Origin: Methanothermobacter sp. CaT2
GTDB lineage: Archaea > Methanobacteriota > Methanobacteria > Methanobacteriales > Methanothermobacteraceae
Direction: 5' to 3'
Assembly: GCF_000828575.1 (NCBI RefSeq)
Contig: NZ_AP011952.1
Span: 1,061,501-1,125,500, forward strand
DNA length: 64,000 nucleotides
Both the position numbers and the translations under genes were made by a program. A model generated the notes under the pieces. The model had not been told where the DNA came from and ran no database searches. It saw only the letters and a list, made by a program, of their open reading frames with translations. This document shows, piece after piece, positions 1-8,070 of the stretch (position 1 is its first letter; each line of letters opens with the position of its first letter).

Positions 1-776
1 AGGTCCCTGAATTCTTTGGCAGAAAGGTGAGGAGCAGGCCCCTTGAGGACATAATCAGGGAGGTCCGGGAACTGAAGGCATCTGGTGCCAGGAGGTTCGC
101 CATAAGTGGAGGTACAGGCACCCTCTACGGCAGCAGCAAATTCAGGGGTATTGATGAGGACGCCTTCAGGGATCTCCTGAGGCGCATAAGTGAGGTCACA
201 GGCAGGCGAAACCTCACCGTGCCCGATATAAGGGTCGATATGGTTAACCCGAAGATTCTTGAGGCAATATCAGAGTACACGAATGGATGGGTCTTCTATG
301 GTATAGAATCAGGGAGCAGGAGGATGCTCAGGAAGATGAAAAAGGGCATAACCCCTGATCAGGTTGTTGAGGCTGTTGAACTTGCAAGGGAGTACAATCT
401 AAGGGTTGCAGGGTCCTTCATCGTTGGTTATCCCGGTGAGGACGAGGAGGATTACAGGAAAACCATTGAACTTGCAGATGAACTCATGCTCGATGACTAC
501 TTCGTGAGCATTGCCGAGCCACTCCCAGGCACTGAACTCGGTGAGGAGGTCAGAAAACTCCCTGAGGATGAAAACCCGGTCTTCATGAGGTCAGATGAAA
601 GGCGATTTGATAGTGTGGCAGAGGAGAGAGCATTCAATTTACTCCTGGAATCCTATGTATTCCGGAGTGTGCCGGTTCCCATGACGTCCAGGCTTTTAAA
701 ATCAATAACTGAGGAGGTCCGTCAGCAGCAGGAGCATATAAGAACCGTTACCTGGATGCTCCAGGGAAAGCTGTGA
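1..776 (+). CDS. Radical SAM protein, C-terminal part (5' end outside window)
   Basis: The frame is open to the left edge (VPEFFGRKVRSRP...), so the gene begins outside the window; the GTG at 27 is internal. What remains is the second half of a radical SAM TIM barrel: a GGTGTLYG segment (S-adenosylmethionine-binding GGE-like region), FYGIESGS and the FIVGYPGED motif typical of B12-binding-type radical SAM enzymes of the Elp3/MiaB-like barrel. The CxxxCxxC cluster site must lie upstream, and the residues just before the preserved segment are missing. Substrate is not predictable. It may belong to one of the B12-binding radical SAM families seen in methanogens, but the diagnostic N-terminal half cannot be seen. 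Confidence 0.8.
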   Translation, partial: VPEFFGRKVRSRPLEDIIREVRELKASGARRFAISGGTGTLYGSSKFRGIDEDAFRDLLRRISEVTGRRNLTVPDIRVDMVNPKILEAISEYTNGWVFYGIESGSRRMLRKMKKGITPDQVVEAVELAREYNLRVAGSFIVGYPGEDEEDYRKTIELADELMLDDYFVSIAEPLPGTELGEEVRKLPEDENPVFMRSDERRFDSVAEERAFNLLLESYVFRSVPVPMTSRLLKSITEEVRQQQEHIRTVTWMLQGKL

Positions 777-797
777 TAGGGTGACCCCTCCAGAGCA

Positions 798-2021
798 TCA
801 CTCTGAAAATTTTAGGGATGCCTTTCTAATGACCTCCTCAAGGGATGCTCCTTCAGGAGGTACTGTTCCAAGGAGATAATCTGAAAAAAGAAGTTTTGGA
901 CCATCTGATAGTTTTTCAATCACCAGAACATCAATATCTCTGCTCTTCAGAAGTTCAGCAGCTCGAATCCCCCTCTTTGTTTTAAGGGATTTCCCTGGAT
1001 TTTCAATTATCCTGTAATCAAGTATCTCGCCCTTCCGGGTTCTTGCAATAAGGAAGAAGTTCGCCCTTCCAAAGTGGGTGCTGATTGTGGAGTTCATTCC
1101 CTGATCATCTGCGAGTGGCACCGCAACCACAACTTCCTCCTTTTTAACTGTTTCGGGCTGGACCGTAAGGTGGTCAATGGATGGGACTGTCTCCTTAACC
1201 TTAGAGTTTATCTGAGAAATGATTCTCTCTATTTCATCTACCGGCAGCCCCCTTTCAAGTTCAATATGGAGTTCACCAAAGAGGTAGGGTCCAGATCTTC
1301 TTATTCTAATCTCATGAACCCCCTCAACACGCGGGACCGATAAGACTGTCTTTTTTATGATTTCCATTGAATCCGTGTCAATACATGCATCAAGGAGGGT
1401 TAGGACGTCATATTTTGCAAGCCGGATACCGATATAAATTATCACCATGGATATAATTACTCCAGCGATACCCTGGAAACCATGAAGACCCATGTACTCC
1501 CCCAGGATCCCGATGAAGACGATTGCAGAGGATATGACATCCACGTAGCTATGCTTTCCATCGTTCAGGAGGGCTGTTGAACCGATTCTCCTCCCGACCC
1601 TCACCTTATAAAATGCAATGGCATAGGAGACTCCAATTGATATCAAACTCACTGCAAGGCTTGCCGTGGCCATGGAAACCTCTGAAACTGGATTTGAAAT
1701 GTAGATAATGGAGTCCCATGTTATCTCAAGACCCGTTATGATGATCAGCACTGAAACGAGGAGAGAGACAAGGGTTTCAATTCTATGGTATCCATAGGGA
1801 AATAGTTCATCAGGTTTTCTCTGTGAGAGCTTAAGGCCAATGAATACGGCTGCTGATGAGAAGACATCCGCAAAGGAATGTATAGCGTCTGCTATCAGAG
1901 CTATATTTCCAGATAGATAACCGGTAAACCCCTTTATAACCACTAAAATCATGTTGATGATTACCGAATACCTGGAAGCGATTTCTCCCTCCTTGAGTGG
2001 TGCTTCATCATTCCCTTTCAT
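798..2021 (-). CDS. Cation diffusion facilitator transporter fused to a NifX/NifB-C-like domain
   Basis: A 407-residue two-part protein. Residues 1-210 form a cation diffusion facilitator membrane domain with about six hydrophobic segments; the metal site motifs are HSFAD (H48, D52) and HSYVD (H157, D161). That HD-HD pattern is, in the family, associated with zinc rather than iron/manganese (DD-HD). A cytoplasmic CDF dimerisation domain follows to about residue 290. Residues 297-407 (VVVAVPLADDQGM, THFGRANFF) are a dinitrogenase iron-molybdenum cofactor (NifX/NafY-like) domain, like the two free-standing NifX-like proteins upstream in the same operon. It is the last gene of the operon, one base after the preceding stop. 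The role is inferred: export or sensing of a metal linked to the metallocofactor proteins of the operon. Confidence 0.88.
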   Translation of the reverse strand: MKGNDEAPLKEGEIASRYSVIINMILVVIKGFTGYLSGNIALIADAIHSFADVFSSAAVFIGLKLSQRKPDELFPYGYHRIETLVSLLVSVLIIITGLEITWDSIIYISNPVSEVSMATASLAVSLISIGVSYAIAFYKVRVGRRIGSTALLNDGKHSYVDVISSAIVFIGILGEYMGLHGFQGIAGVIISMVIIYIGIRLAKYDVLTLLDACIDTDSMEIIKKTVLSVPRVEGVHEIRIRRSGPYLFGELHIELERGLPVDEIERIISQINSKVKETVPSIDHLTVQPETVKKEEVVVAVPLADDQGMNSTISTHFGRANFFLIARTRKGEILDYRIIENPGKSLKTKRGIRAAELLKSRDIDVLVIEKLSDGPKLLFSDYLLGTVPPEGASLEEVIRKASLKFSE

Positions 2022-2022
2022 G

Positions 2023-2916
2023 TCAATCCAGCCCCATATTTAGCATTAGCTCCTCAACAATCCCCCTAAATAGCTTTTTAAGGTGGGGATTGCAGATTAC
2101 TGCGGGTAATCCGTTAACCAGAGCATCGGTAAATGCCAAATCGTAGGGTATCCTTCCCATGATTGGTATCTCATTCCTATCTGCAAGATCTTCTATATCA
2201 GCTGCGATCTCATGATTTAAATCGTATTTATTGATTATTATGGAGTGTGGGATCCCAAAATGCCTTACAAGCTCTATTGCACGTTTAGAGTCATTTATAG
2301 CTGCCTTTGTAGGTTCCGTTATTATAATGGCCCGGTCGCATCCCTTAACTGATGATACCACAGGGCAGCCAATACCTGCTGCTGAATCCAGAAGAGCCAG
2401 ATCCAGGCCCTCCACTCTTCCAATTTCAGATACCTTCCCCCTCAGAGAATCCACAATCTTTCCTGAGCCTCTCTCACCAATTTTAAGATGACCGGATACT
2501 ACACCGAATCCATAATCAGACCTGAAATAGCAAATCTTTCCTGTATCAACTTCTTTGATGTCTATCGCCCTATCAGGGCATATATATTCACATGCTCCGC
2601 ATCCTTCACAGAGAAATTCATTTATTTCAGGTTTTGAGTTCCTAGCACTCCATTTTATTGCATTGAATCTGCATACCCTCACGCATTTCTTTCTTGATTT
2701 ACATCTTTCAGCCACTAAAAATGCCTTTTCAGAGGCCCTTATGGTTTCGCACTCCACATCCCCTGAAGATCCCAGGATGAGGGCCAGATTGGGTGCGTCC
2801 ACATCACAGTCTCCAACGATTATTTCCAACCTATCAGCGAGTAAAACAGCCATTGAAGCCACTATGCTGCTCTTTCCAGCCCCACCCTTTCCTGAGAGGA
2901 TGCATACCTCCTTCAC
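2023..2916 (-). CDS. MinD-family ATPase with inserted ferredoxin domain (paralogue 1)
   Basis: A 297-residue P-loop ATPase of the MinD superfamily with an inserted ferredoxin domain. The deviant Walker A KGGAGKSS is at the N terminus and DSAAGIGCPV is the switch region. The ferredoxin insert (about residues 70-120) has one complete site, CEGCGACEYICP; the other reads CKSRKKCVRVC, spaced C-x5-C-x3-C, so one ligand of a normal CxxCxxCxxxC is missing. I chose GTG at 2916 because AGAGGTG lies five bases upstream; a TTG at 2937 would overlap the previous gene. Only one base separates it from the paralogue upstream. Family members are thought to act in Fe-S or metallocluster handling; the substrate is unknown. 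Confidence 0.85.
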   Translation of the reverse strand: MKEVCILSGKGGAGKSSIVASMAVLLADRLEIIVGDCDVDAPNLALILGSSGDVECETIRASEKAFLVAERCKSRKKCVRVCRFNAIKWSARNSKPEINEFLCEGCGACEYICPDRAIDIKEVDTGKICYFRSDYGFGVVSGHLKIGERGSGKIVDSLRGKVSEIGRVEGLDLALLDSAAGIGCPVVSSVKGCDRAIIITEPTKAAINDSKRAIELVRHFGIPHSIIINKYDLNHEIAADIEDLADRNEIPIMGRIPYDLAFTDALVNGLPAVICNPHLKKLFRGIVEELMLNMGLD

Positions 2917-2917
2917 A

Positions 2918-3793
2918 TTAACACCTCTGCATCTCAAGTAACTCTACAACAGCAGCTATTCCTGGAACCTTAAGGGGTTCACCCGCTGAATAGGCCTCCA
3001 TTACATCCCTAGAATATTCTATTTCAGCCACAATGGGCCTCCCTGTTTCTCTGGAAACCTCGAGTACCGGGTCTGCGTTACCAATGCCTGCACGGTTGAG
3101 GATGATGTTCGATGTTACGCCAAGCCTCTCAAGTAGCTCAAGTATCAGTTTTAGGTCATGACTCCCAAAGGGTGTTGGCTCTGTCACAGCAAAGGCAAGG
3201 TGAGCGCCCATGATGGCATGTATAACATTACAGTGGACCCCTGCTGCCGTGTCAATGATTATGAAGTCCATATCATGGTGCTCCCTCGCATTTTTCATGA
3301 GTGAATCCACCAGGCGTGCACTTGATTCTATATTCACAGTTGTTTCCCCGGAGAGTAACCTGAAATTTCTTCTAATTTTCTCATCATAATTTTCAGGGAG
3401 TTTGCCATCATAAAGGAAGCCTGCGACCATCTCCTCCTCCTTTATTGCATTATTTCTGCATGCAAGACTGCAGGTCCCGCAGCCACTGCATCTATCCCTG
3501 ACAAGAATTGGGTGCCTGCCCTCCACAAATACGATTGCATTTTTTCTGCACACCTCTGAACATTTACCGCACATGGAGCAGGCTGAAAAATCAAAGGATG
3601 GTATCTGAAGAGTTACCTCATCTGTTTTTCTTCTCTGGGCGGACAGGATGATGTGGTCATCTGGACACTCAACATCTGTGTCTACCAGCAGCACCCTGAA
3701 TTTATCGGCAAGGGCGATGGCGAGAGAACATGCTATGGTTGATTTTCCTGTTCCTCCCTTTCCCCCTGTTATTGCTACCATTAAGGGCTTCAT
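2918..3793 (-). CDS. MinD-family ATPase with inserted ferredoxin domain (paralogue 2)
   Basis: A 291-residue paralogue of the next gene downstream. Deviant Walker A is GGKGGTGKST near residue 10 and the switch-like segment is DTAAGVHCNV. The inserted domain carries two complete cluster sites, CSMCGKCSEVC and CSGCGTCSLAC, so it should bind two [4Fe-4S] clusters. Soluble cytoplasmic protein. The pair probably forms a heterodimer, by analogy with Nbp35/Cfd1-type ATPases that work as dimers; this is inference. GGTG precedes the ATG. It sits between a NifX-like protein and its paralogue in one operon. Confidence 0.87.
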   Translation of the reverse strand: MKPLMVAITGGKGGTGKSTIACSLAIALADKFRVLLVDTDVECPDDHIILSAQRRKTDEVTLQIPSFDFSACSMCGKCSEVCRKNAIVFVEGRHPILVRDRCSGCGTCSLACRNNAIKEEEMVAGFLYDGKLPENYDEKIRRNFRLLSGETTVNIESSARLVDSLMKNAREHHDMDFIIIDTAAGVHCNVIHAIMGAHLAFAVTEPTPFGSHDLKLILELLERLGVTSNIILNRAGIGNADPVLEVSRETGRPIVAEIEYSRDVMEAYSAGEPLKVPGIAAVVELLEMQRC

Positions 3794-3823
3794 CGAAACA
3801 CCGGCTCATCGTGGATTTAGTGT

Positions 3824-4198
3824 CTATCTTCCTCTCCTGCCCCGGCCACTGCCTGCTGAGCGTATCTCCTCAAGATTTCCCTCTGTGAAGAGCCTGATAT
3901 TATCCTCAACTGATGCACCTGTTGCCCTGTAAATTTTTATGCCAAGTTCATTCAGAACCTCAAATGCATTTGGGCCTGGTGAAGAAGCTATAACTGCTTC
4001 CACGCCACTATTTGCAATTATCTGGGCGGTCCTTATACCTGCTCCCCCTGAAGCTGATGCTGAAGGGTTCTCGATGACTTCAGAGGATTCTATATTACCA
4101 TCCTTTATTTCAACAATCATGAAATAGGGGGCTCTCCCAAAAAATCTACTGACCTCTGATCCCAGATCGGGTCCAGAGGACGCTATTGCTATCTTCAT
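3824..4198 (-). CDS. NifX-like (dinitrogenase iron-molybdenum cofactor family) protein, MTH1175 type
   Basis: 124 residues, nearly identical as I remember it to MTH1175 of M. thermautotrophicus, whose NMR structure is known (RNase H-like fold). The family shares its fold with NifX, NafY and the NifB C-terminal domain, which carry iron-molybdenum cofactor precursors, but this subgroup occurs in organisms and operons without nitrogenase. Visible features are the N-terminal strand MKIAIASSG, the HFG-equivalent RFFGRAPYF, the glycine/alanine loop GGAGIRTAQ, and an arginine-glycine tail GRGRRGR. The ATG overlaps the stop of the upstream mrp gene, with GGTGGTG as ribosome site. A metallocluster ligand or carrier role is inferred. 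Confidence 0.9.
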   Translation of the reverse strand: MKIAIASSGPDLGSEVSRFFGRAPYFMIVEIKDGNIESSEVIENPSASASGGAGIRTAQIIANSGVEAVIASSPGPNAFEVLNELGIKIYRATGASVEDNIRLFTEGNLEEIRSAGSGRGRRGR

Positions 4199-5016
4199 TA
4201 ATTAACACCACCATCTTTGAGGTATTTCTCCACTTTATTGAATATCTTCACCATCCCGGTGTTGATGTATGAACTGGCTGATGATTTATCCCCGGATATA
4301 CCTTTTTCAAAGGGAATTCCACCCAGAAACTGGAGATCAAATTTGTTTGCAAGATATTTTCCACCATCTTTACCGAATAGAAATATCCTTTTGCCACATT
4401 CCGGACACTGGAGATATGACATGTTCTCTATGATTCCCATGATAGGGATCTTCAGCTGATTAACCATGTTGATACATTTTTCAACGTCATGGACTGAAAC
4501 TTCCTGGGCGGTTGTAACTATAATCACGCCGTCAATGGCAGGGATTGACTGAAGAACCGTTAGTGGCTCATCACCTGTTCCAGGGGGGTTATCCACAATT
4601 AAAACGTCGATACCCTCCCAGTTAACATCTGAAAGTAGCTGTCTGATGGCCCCTGTCTTTTTTGGTCCCCTCCATATGACCGGTGTGTCCTCTGATGGGA
4701 GGAAAAACTCTATGGACATTACAGTTGCACCCACCGGGGTGGGTATGGGGTTTATAAGATTTCCTGTTAGGGTGATCTCTGGTTCCCTGACACGCATCAT
4801 CTTCGGGATATCGGGTCCATGAACATCTGCATCCAGTACACATACCCGGTAACCATTTCTGGTAAACTCTTCGGCAAGTTTTACTGTGACTGTGGACTTC
4901 CCAACACCCCCTTTTCCACTCATGACAACGATTTTATGTTTTATTGTGGACATTGCCCTCGAAATTCTCACATCCTGTTCCATGATAGCCAGCTTTTGAG
5001 CATCCTCATTATTCAT
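4198..5016 (-). CDS. mrp: Mrp/NBP35-family ATPase, Fe-S cluster carrier
   Basis: 272 residues. Motifs are the deviant Walker A MSGKGGVGKST, VDNPPGTGDE (switch II) and the late CPECGKR pair (C-x2-C) that binds a bridging Fe-S cluster between subunits of the Mrp/ApbC/NBP35 dimer. Proteins of this family bind and transfer [4Fe-4S] clusters to apo-proteins in the cytosol. ATG at 5016 is chosen because GAGGT lies five bases upstream; the longer version starting with TTG at 5028 overlaps the preceding gene. It is flanked by two NifX-like genes, which suggests these are its partners. Confidence 0.9.
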   Translation of the reverse strand: MNNEDAQKLAIMEQDVRISRAMSTIKHKIVVMSGKGGVGKSTVTVKLAEEFTRNGYRVCVLDADVHGPDIPKMMRVREPEITLTGNLINPIPTPVGATVMSIEFFLPSEDTPVIWRGPKKTGAIRQLLSDVNWEGIDVLIVDNPPGTGDEPLTVLQSIPAIDGVIIVTTAQEVSVHDVEKCINMVNQLKIPIMGIIENMSYLQCPECGKRIFLFGKDGGKYLANKFDLQFLGGIPFEKGISGDKSSASSYINTGMVKIFNKVEKYLKDGGVN

Positions 5017-5024
5017 ACCATACC

Positions 5025-5375
5025 TCAATGCCGTCCTTTACATGGATTTGTAGCGCCGGTAAGCTCACCCCTTTTAAGCATGTTGAGTGTTTCAGCCACT
5101 GTTCCCCTGGCACCCATCAGAACATCAACTCCATGGGTTCTGAGAAGATTAATGGCCTTTGAGCCAATATTTGCGCATATTAGGATATCTGCGTCGGAAT
5201 TTACAGCGATCTCTGCAGGTGTTAGTCCTCCTCCACTGTGCCTTCCCCCTATCTTTATTATTTCCAGTTCATTGATTTCGTCATCATAAAAAGCAAATAG
5301 GGGCGTTTTTCCAAAGTGTTCTGAGACCTCTGAATCCATGCCCCTTTCTTCTGTTACTGGAATGCATATTTTCAT
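5025..5375 (-). CDS. NifX-like (dinitrogenase iron-molybdenum cofactor family) protein
   Basis: 116 residues with the same fold signature as the MTH1175-type gene two places downstream: MKICIPVTEE, SEHFGKTPLFAF, GGGLTPAEIAV. It also has a cysteine at ILICANIG and a C-terminal CKGRH. The start at 5375 is set by GGAGG seven bases upstream; a longer reading from 5390 would overlap the DUF134 stop. Second gene of the operon, directly behind the putative regulator. A role in binding or sensing a metal cluster is inferred from family and context. Confidence 0.87.
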   Translation of the reverse strand: MKICIPVTEERGMDSEVSEHFGKTPLFAFYDDEINELEIIKIGGRHSGGGLTPAEIAVNSDADILICANIGSKAINLLRTHGVDVLMGARGTVAETLNMLKRGELTGATNPCKGRH

Positions 5376-5390
5376 TTGATGGTCCTCCAT

Positions 5391-5960
5391 TCAGTCGGCT
5401 CCACACATTGGTGCTCCGCACTCAGGACACCTCTGTGTTCTGCAGGGCACGCCTGGTGTTTTCGGTGCCTCGTATCCACATTCAATGCATTTGCAAACCC
5501 TTGGAGCTCCTCTTCCAGCGCCAAAGCCCCTTCCAAAGCCGGCTCTACCAGCCCTTGGTAGTGTTTCAGCTGATACAACAGTTATGTTCTCTGAACCGCA
5601 GTCCGGACATTTTTTGTATTCCTTTTCCGGTGAGATCCATTCGAACTGGCAGTCCATGCATTTGTATCTTCTTCTGTCTGTGATATAATCACCTCCCTTC
5701 AAGATTATTGGTCTGCCCTCGACCAGAGCCGCTGCTATCTTACCCCGTGCTGATGTCAGGGTTCTGTGGAATGTTGGCTGTGATATTCCCATGATCTCAG
5801 CGGCCTTTTTCTGTTTGATGTCATGGTAGTCCCTCAGCCTTATTGCCTCAAATTCATCGAGGGTTATCTCAACCACTGGCTCCTCATCACTGGCTTCCGG
5901 AGAAAATGTGACCACACGGGGTTCTCCCAGAATCCTTCTGAATCTTCTTGGTCTAGGCAT
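5391..5960 (-). CDS. DUF134 helix-turn-helix regulator with C-terminal zinc ribbons
   Basis: 189 residues. The N-terminal DUF134 domain (about 1-100) carries a sigma-like helix-turn-helix (KKAAEIMGISQPTFHRTL). The rest has a zinc-ribbon site, CMDCQFEW with CPDCGSE, a glycine/arginine-rich linker (GFGRGFGAGRG), then a second cysteine group, CKCIECGYE with CRTQRCPECGAPMC. DUF134 genes are commonly found next to NifX-like and Mrp genes, as here, and are presumed transcription regulators. It is the first gene of the operon, and a perfect 22-bp palindrome lies between its TATA box and its ATG, which fits autoregulation. Confidence 0.87.
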   Translation of the reverse strand: MPRPRRFRRILGEPRVVTFSPEASDEEPVVEITLDEFEAIRLRDYHDIKQKKAAEIMGISQPTFHRTLTSARGKIAAALVEGRPIILKGGDYITDRRRYKCMDCQFEWISPEKEYKKCPDCGSENITVVSAETLPRAGRAGFGRGFGAGRGAPRVCKCIECGYEAPKTPGVPCRTQRCPECGAPMCGAD

Positions 5961-5982
5961 GTTTTGAATATATATTCAAAAC
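5961..5982 (-). promoter_or_regulatory. Perfect 22-bp palindrome, candidate operator of the DUF134 operon
   Basis: GTTTTGAATAT followed directly by its reverse complement, ending at the base before the DUF134 ATG. With the TATA box immediately upstream it covers the expected transcription start, so a bound protein would block initiation. The natural candidate is the DUF134 protein itself. Confidence 0.7.
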
Positions 5983-5996
5983 TTGTATATATAGTT
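5983..5996 (-). promoter_or_regulatory. TATA box of the DUF134/NifX/Mrp/MinD operon
   Basis: On the minus strand AACTATATATACAA, about 30 bases before the ATG at 5960. Archaeal initiation some 25 bases downstream of the box centre would give a leaderless or nearly leaderless mRNA. Confidence 0.6.
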
Positions 5997-6051
5997 TTGT
6001 GCAAGTACTCTTAGATGAGAACCCCATGATTTGTCTCCAGAAAAAAGCGTC

Positions 6052-7104
6052 TCAGATTCTCCCATCATTATAATCTGCCGTTGCAGGAACCAGATCAATT
6101 ACAGTTACCTCACAGGATGATCCGAGACGTACAGGCGGCCCCCAGGTACCTGTACCCTCCGAAACATAGAGGAACCTCCCTGAATCAGAATAAAGACCCC
6201 TTAGAAATGGGAACATAAGTCCCACGATAATGTTGAAGGGATAGAACTGTCCACCGTGGGTGTGGCCAGAGAGCTGAAGGTCAATACCGCGCTCCCTGGC
6301 ATCCCCCCAGTCCACAGGCAGATGATGGAGAAGCAGTGCTGGCCTATCCCCATCAAAATCGAGCATGTCAAGTATGGCTGGAAGTGAATGCCTCTCCATT
6401 GAGTAACCAACACCTATTATCTGTATACCCTCAAAATCAATCACGGACTGATCAATGCACCTTATGCCTGCATCAGAAACAGTTGACCTGAAGTCACCTG
6501 AATAAATATCATGATTGCCTGAAACAAAAAATATGGGTGCTCCTGTTTCAAGGGATGATAGAACCCTGGAATCCACGGGCCTTGACCCGTCGAGAAGGTC
6601 CCCTGTTATTAAAACCGCTGCAGGTTCAGCCCTCCTGACAGCCCCTGAGACCTCTTTAAGGAAACCAGCAGAGCGTACCGTTCCCAGGTGAATGTCAGAC
6701 AGCTGGACGAACCTCACCCTCCTCTCAACAGGAAAGGGGATCTCAAGATGCTTAACCTCAATTTTTCTGGCCCTGAATACGCCATATGAGACACTGAGTG
6801 CAGCCAATGATACTGCCAGGATCCTCAACCATGGAAGGTCCATGAAAAACCATATAAACTGAACCAGGGCCCAGCCCATGAGGAGATAGATCAGAAAGAC
6901 CAGCCACAACATTGAAAAAATGTAGGTGGCCCTGGAAATGGGATTCGGCCTTGCCCTCTCAAACAGGATTGATGCCGGGAGAAGGATGGTCAGGGGGATG
7001 CTGATAAACTCCACTCCAAGAAATTCCAGAGCAAGGCTGTTTAGAAGGTAATAGGCAAGTGTGATGAAGGTGAGGAAAACAGAAACCTGGAGCTCCCTCT
7101 TCAT
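6052..7104 (-). CDS. Membrane-anchored calcineurin-like metallophosphoesterase
   Basis: 350 residues. The first 120 are hydrophobic, with about four membrane segments. The phosphoesterase domain follows with the full metal-binding set: SDIHLG, TGDLLDG, SGNHD, LLHHLP and SGHTHGGQF. This layout resembles the YkuE/YaeI type. The enzyme would hydrolyse phosphoesters using two metal ions on the cytoplasmic face; the substrate is unknown. It stands alone, between the NifX/Mrp operon and the methanogenesis marker pair. Confidence 0.85.
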   Translation of the reverse strand: MKRELQVSVFLTFITLAYYLLNSLALEFLGVEFISIPLTILLPASILFERARPNPISRATYIFSMLWLVFLIYLLMGWALVQFIWFFMDLPWLRILAVSLAALSVSYGVFRARKIEVKHLEIPFPVERRVRFVQLSDIHLGTVRSAGFLKEVSGAVRRAEPAAVLITGDLLDGSRPVDSRVLSSLETGAPIFFVSGNHDIYSGDFRSTVSDAGIRCIDQSVIDFEGIQIIGVGYSMERHSLPAILDMLDFDGDRPALLLHHLPVDWGDARERGIDLQLSGHTHGGQFYPFNIIVGLMFPFLRGLYSDSGRFLYVSEGTGTWGPPVRLGSSCEVTVIDLVPATADYNDGRI

Positions 7105-7152
7105 GGAATCACTGAACCATTGACATGGCTGAAGCGCCCTATGTTCATTGAA

Positions 7153-8070
7153 TCACTGAATTATTGAACTCTCAGGGAGGAGCTTCACAAGGATGTAGTC
7201 ATACATCATGGACTTCCTGATCTCGGAGATATCACCCAGGCGGTAATCAGATACCCTCACCTCGGCTATCTCCTCATGGTGGCGGTCATAGTTGAGTTTG
7301 ACACGGACACCATCAAGCTGACTGGTGACAGGTGTGGGTGAGTACACCTCCTCTATGGCAGGCACCTGGTTTTCTATCTCGCTCTTCACAAGTATGGATG
7401 GGACCAGAGGGGGATCAGCAGCCATATCGCGCCTTCTCTGATCAAGGAGTCCCTCAACAACCTCCACAAGCTTCCTGAGGGCCCTTATATCCTCTCCCCT
7501 CTTCAACCTCCTGGGTATTCTTCCCAGTCCTCCAACGTAGGCGTCTGCACCTGGAAGATCCCTGAGGTCAATCTCCTCGGGGGAGCCGGTTACAACCACC
7601 GGGATCTTTATGTCACTGAAGAGGTGGACCTTGTCCTTTATGCACTGCTCAAAGCTCCCCAGGGCGAAAACTGCGAGGTCATGCTCCTCTATGAGCCTCT
7701 TCTCATCCTCAGATATTCTTGAGATGCCCTTACCCGCGCCACGGGCGAGTCCTATCATGTTATCCTTGGCACCGTACCTCCTGAGGTACTCTGATATGTC
7801 ACATGCAGAGTGGGGTAGGTGGTGCCTTGCCAGGGTCGGAGAGACAATGGCTATCTCGGTACCGGCCATGGGGGCCACCTTGATCTTCCCCAGGAGCTCC
7901 CTGGCCTTCTCCCTGACCTTATCCACATCCTCTATCGGGACCGCCAGGGTGAGTATCAGGTCCATCTGAAGCATGTTCTCCTGGAGCACAAAGCCCCCCA
8001 GGTCCTCAATAAGTTCCTTCATCTCCTCATGGCGGTGCACACCGCCCTGATACGTTAAGGTTTCATACAT
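7153..8070 (-). CDS. mmp7: Methanogenesis marker protein 7 (Mmp7)
   Basis: 305 residues, recognised as the Mmp7 family found only in methanogens and relatives. Mmp7 has been reported as part of the complex with McrC, Mmp3, Mmp17 and others that activates methyl-coenzyme M reductase by reducing its Ni-F430. Visible features are cysteines at SACDISEYL and EQCIKDK, a GLARGAGKG glycine stretch and a conserved acidic C-terminal domain. Its start overlaps the end of the upstream gene by 16 bases, so the two should be translated together. Confidence 0.82.

Noticed and set aside
798-5960. Nitrogen-fixation cluster
   Set aside because: NifX-like domains and MinD/Mrp ATPases are present but no nifH, nifD, nifK or nifB is visible, and the domain family is common in non-fixing archaea.
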